Positions 7,060-9,407 of a DNA stretch of 9,407 nucleotides are shown in pieces. Numbering within the stretch: the first letter of the stretch is position 1; each line of letters opens with the position of its first letter. A model generated the notes under the pieces. The model saw nothing but the letters and a program-made list of their open reading frames with translations, was not told where the DNA came from and did not search any database. Position numbers and translations under genes: made by a program. The stretch lies in contig JAJEBJ010000456.1 of NCBI GenBank assembly GCA_022822575.1, forward strand, positions 1-9,407, given 5' to 3'. This DNA is from Alphaproteobacteria bacterium (GTDB lineage Bacteria > Pseudomonadota > Alphaproteobacteria > SP197).

Positions 7060-7374
7060 TCAGATTTCGCTCCAAGGAACACGATCAAGGGTCTCGATGG
7101 TGTGAGCCGCGATTCCGACCATGTCAGCCCTGGAAAGCGGGGCAAGCCGACAATCAGCCATGTCGTACGCGACAACGTTGCTTCGCCCCGGATCACACTT
7201 CCTTTACCGTCTTGTCGCTCCCGCCGCTTGCCGGTCTCTCCTCAACAACTTTCTTCAAGTCATGGATTTCGTCTTTCCGTCCTGGCCGCGGTGGATCACG
7301 TCACGTTGGTGTTCGCTGCCATTGCCGTAATCGCCACTGCGAAGCGGACCTTGATCTCCCGTTTCTGATGACCT

Positions 7375-7421
7375 GTCACGGCGATGCTCTTCTTGAGCAG
7401 CGCCATACTGGTCTCCGTGAC
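7375..7421. other. Nested hairpin of unknown function (terminator or RNA structure candidate)
   Basis: The inner stem pairs TGCTC (7385-7389) with GAGCA (7395-7399) around a TTCTT loop. It is extended, after an A/G mismatch, by GGCG (7380-7383) with CGCC (7401-7404). An outer arm, GTCAC (7375-7379), can pair with GTGAC (7417-7421) across a 12-nt bulge. No T-tract follows on either strand, so it is not a textbook intrinsic terminator. Confidence 0.4.
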
Positions 7422-7551
7422 GGCTGGAATGTATGCGATTCACCTGATTTGTCGAAACGTGCAGACATCACGTTGATCAGACTGAATCTCCATGGAAATG
7501 GATGCGAGGCGGATCTTTCACGTCAAAGAACGAGACGAAGCTCATCACGTT

Positions 7552-7564
7552 TCGCCACTGGCGA
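7552..7564. other. Short perfect inverted repeat near the recG 3' end
   Basis: TCGCCA (7552-7557) and TGGCGA (7559-7564) form a perfect inverted repeat around one base. A second small stem, TCTGC/GCAGA (7566-7570, 7574-7578), follows at once. Together they could act as a weak termination structure for one or both convergent transcripts, but there is no T-run. Confidence 0.25.
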
Positions 7565-7614
7565 TTCTGCTTTGCAGAGAGTCGTTGTTTGTCTGGACCT
7601 GCGGTTGGTGAACA

Positions 7615-9407
7615 TCAACCGGATGCGAGGAACCTGACGGCCTCCTGTCGCTCGAAGAGGTGGAGGAGGATGGAGAGGGCACGACCTCGTTCGCTCTTCA
7701 GGCCGGGATCGCGGGCAAGAATGAGCCTGGCGTCGTCGTGGGCGGCCTGGAGAAAGCGTGTGGCAGCATGCTGGTCTGTCAGACGGAATCTGGGCAGGCC
7801 GCTTTGCCTTGCACCGAGCAGTTCGCCTCCTCCTCTCAGGCGCAAATCCTCCTCGGCGATCTCGAAACCGTCGTTGCTGTGCCTGAGGATCTCGAGGCGC
7901 CTGCGCGCTGTATCATTGAGGGGAGGGGCATAGAGTAGCAGGCACGATGACGGGACGCTGCTGCGCCCGACCCGGCCGCGGAGTTGGTGCAGCTGGGCGA
8001 GACCGAAGCGCTCGGCATGTTCGATGACCATGATGGTGGCCTGCGCCACGTCGAGACCAACCTCGACCGCTGTCGTCGCCACGAGGACGGCAATGGCGCC
8101 GCTTGCGAATCCCTCCAGGACGTCGTCCTTGTCGGCGGTGCTCATGCGTCCGTGAACGAGTCCGACGCGCTCTCCGAAAACCCGCTTGAGATGGCGAAAC
8201 CGGTCTTCGGCAGCGACCATGTCGCCTGATTCGCTCCGTTCGATGACAGGGCAGATCCAGTAGGCCCGACCGCCACGCCCGATGGCGCGACCAAGGGCTG
8301 TCACCACGTCGTCGAGGCGTCCGGTCGGCATGGCGCGTGTGGTGACCTCCTGGCGTCCTGGTAGGCGTTCGTCAAGGCGCGTGACGTCGAGCCCGCCATA
8401 ACCTGTCATCTGCAGGGTTCGCGGTATCGGCGTGGCGGTCATGACAAGTGTGTCGACGGAGTGTCCCTTGGCTGCCAGGGCAATGCGCTGGTGAACGCCG
8501 AAACGATGCTGTTCGTCAACGACGATGAGCGCCAGGTCATGGAATGCAGTGCCTTCGGAGAACAGGGCGTGGGTGCCGACGATCAGGCCTGACGTCCCGT
8601 TGGCGATTTCCCGAAGACTGGCATCGCGCTTGGTTCCCCGGTCACGGCCAGTGACGAGAACAACGTCGACGCCGGTGTCGCGTGTAAGATCGGCGATGGT
8701 GCGATAGTGCTGTCTGGCGAGGAGTTCCGTGGGAGCGATCAATGCGGCCTGAAAACCGGCCTCCACCGCCGCCAGCATGGCCTGCACGGCCACCAGTGTC
8801 TTGCCGCTTCCCACATCACCCTGCAGGAGACGCAGCATGGGAAAGGGGGCCTCCATGTCGAGAATGATGTCGCGGATTGCGTTGACCTGTGCCTGCGTCA
8901 TGCGGAAGGGAAGCGAGTGCGTCACTGTCGTGCGAAGACTGCCGTCGCCTCTGAGCGAGCGGCCAGGCGTTGACCGCCGTCCGGCTCTCACCAGGGCCAG
9001 AGCAAGCTGGTTGCCGAGGAGTTCGTCGAATGCGAGGCGATCACGCGCACCCGGGTCTCCGGCGAGTTCATCGAGATCCCGGGGTTGGTGAATACGTCTG
9101 AGCGCCTCAGGCCACGATGGCCAGCCGTTCTGCTCCAGCCATGCCGGGTCCTGCCACTCGGGCAGTTCCGGGGCGCGTTCCAGTGCCAGAGAGACGATTC
9201 GTCGCATGGTTGGCGCAGCGAGACCCTCCACGAGGGAGTAGACCGGTTCCATGTGCGACAGACTGTCGGTGTCATCTGGTTCCGCAACGTGGTCGGGATG
9301 GACCATCTGCAAGCGGTCGGCGAATTGTTCGAGCCGACCACTCACCAGCTTCCTTGAACCGATGGGGAGGAGCTTCGTGAGCCACGGTTCACGGGCCCGG
9401 AAGTAGA
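7615..9407 (-). CDS. recG: ATP-dependent DNA helicase RecG (5' partial)
   Basis: The frame runs open from the right edge (first visible residues YFRAREPWLTKLLPIGSRKLVSG, part of the wedge/OB domain) to TGA at 7615-7617, giving about 596 residues. RecG is usually near 690, so roughly 95 N-terminal residues lie outside. GTG at 9345 is internal. Motifs, counted from the first full codon: GDVGSGKT (196-203), DEQHRFG (297-303), TATPIPRT (323-330), VHGRM (417-421), QLRGRVGR (474-481) and the translocation (TRG) segment DLRLRGGGELLGARQSG (520-536). RecG is a monomeric double-strand DNA translocase that remodels stalled replication forks and branch-migrates Holliday junctions. The gene converges on the DUF502 gene, so its promoter is outside the window. 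Identity is essentially certain. Confidence 0.97.
   Translation of the reverse strand, partial: YFRAREPWLTKLLPIGSRKLVSGRLEQFADRLQMVHPDHVAEPDDTDSLSHMEPVYSLVEGLAAPTMRRIVSLALERAPELPEWQDPAWLEQNGWPSWPEALRRIHQPRDLDELAGDPGARDRLAFDELLGNQLALALVRAGRRSTPGRSLRGDGSLRTTVTHSLPFRMTQAQVNAIRDIILDMEAPFPMLRLLQGDVGSGKTLVAVQAMLAAVEAGFQAALIAPTELLARQHYRTIADLTRDTGVDVVLVTGRDRGTKRDASLREIANGTSGLIVGTHALFSEGTAFHDLALIVVDEQHRFGVHQRIALAAKGHSVDTLVMTATPIPRTLQMTGYGGLDVTRLDERLPGRQEVTTRAMPTGRLDDVVTALGRAIGRGGRAYWICPVIERSESGDMVAAEDRFRHLKRVFGERVGLVHGRMSTADKDDVLEGFASGAIAVLVATTAVEVGLDVAQATIMVIEHAERFGLAQLHQLRGRVGRSSVPSSCLLLYAPPLNDTARRRLEILRHSNDGFEIAEEDLRLRGGGELLGARQSGLPRFRLTDQHAATRFLQAAHDDARLILARDPGLKSERGRALSILLHLFERQEAVRFLASG

Larger units (their letters stand above)
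7060..7614. other. Convergent intergenic region without a convincing gene
   Basis: About 555 bp separate the convergent stops of DUF502 and recG, far more than any other gap here. GC is lower than in the neighbouring genes: by hand count, 27 of 60 at 7441-7500, against 43 of 60 at 901-960. Open frames exist on both strands, but none has a good Shine-Dalgarno, a recognisable domain or protein-like composition. The region holds several inverted repeats, the palindrome CAACGTTG (7173-7180) and an 11-bp direct repeat. It may carry terminators for both genes, a small RNA, or the remains of a decayed gene. Confidence 0.6.

Noticed and set aside
7161..7174. TGTCG/CGACA stem with a TACG loop, as a stable tetraloop RNA
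   Set aside because: It has only five pairs, and the closing pair is not the one that stabilises UNCG loops. It is expected by chance in this base composition.
7193..7300. Short minus-strand frame with an amphipathic stretch (DEIHDLKKVVEERP) that could be a gene remnant
   Set aside because: It has only 35 codons bounded by stops, no ATG or GTG start, and no recognised family. It cannot be told from chance.
7602..7621. Hairpin CGGTTG/CAACCG overlapping the recG stop as an intrinsic terminator
   Set aside because: The stem is six pairs with an eight-base loop and no T-run on either strand, too weak to call.
7056..7637. Plus-strand open frame of 193 codons filling the intergenic gap
   Set aside because: Its composition is Arg/Ser/Cys-rich and not protein-like, it has no Shine-Dalgarno, and it runs into the recG 3' end antisense. 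It is probably not a gene.
1..9407. CRISPR array, insertion sequence, tRNA or rRNA
   Set aside because: There are no regularly spaced repeats, no transposase-like protein and no recognisable tRNA or rRNA segment on either strand.

Overview
The window looks like an alphaproteobacterial chromosome segment. The grounds are high GC in the genes, tight operon packing with 4-bp GTGA overlaps, alphaproteobacterial-style RecG and DUF502 proteins lying near each other, and a ligase-associated Lhr-Core helicase/phosphoesterase pair of the kind common in Proteobacteria. This assignment is inferred from protein character, not from a database search. I see no mobile element, CRISPR array, tRNA or rRNA.

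Plus strand, 1-7059: seven genes run head to tail with gaps or overlaps of at most about 40 bp, so they probably form one transcription unit. In order: (1) the 3' part of an unassigned TIM-barrel-like, possibly carbohydrate-active protein; (2) an inositol-monophosphatase-family enzyme most like histidinol-phosphatase HisN; (3) a membrane-anchored DsbA-fold thioredoxin-like protein starting at TTG, with an unusual CSHC active site; (4) a secreted DsbA/ScsC-like disulfide protein with CGYC and a duplicated N-terminal helical repeat; (5) a ligase-associated Lhr-Core DEXH helicase; (6) its partner metallophosphoesterase (MPE); (7) a two-helix DUF502 membrane protein.

Positions 7060-7614 form a gene-poor gap of about 555 bp between convergent genes. 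It has lower GC than the genes, one strong nested hairpin near 7375-7421 and several weaker inverted repeats, and no convincing gene.

Minus strand, 7615-9407: RecG, complete at its C-terminus but cut by the right window edge, lacking roughly its first 95 residues.

Functionally, helicase (5), phosphoesterase (6) and RecG (convergent) point to DNA repair and replication restart, while (3) and (4) point to envelope thiol redox chemistry. The most notable points are that Lhr-Core/MPE is present without its usual ligase and exonuclease neighbours, and that it is co-directional with a tandem pair of diverged Dsb paralogues. Nothing here clearly amounts to a new defence or mobile system.
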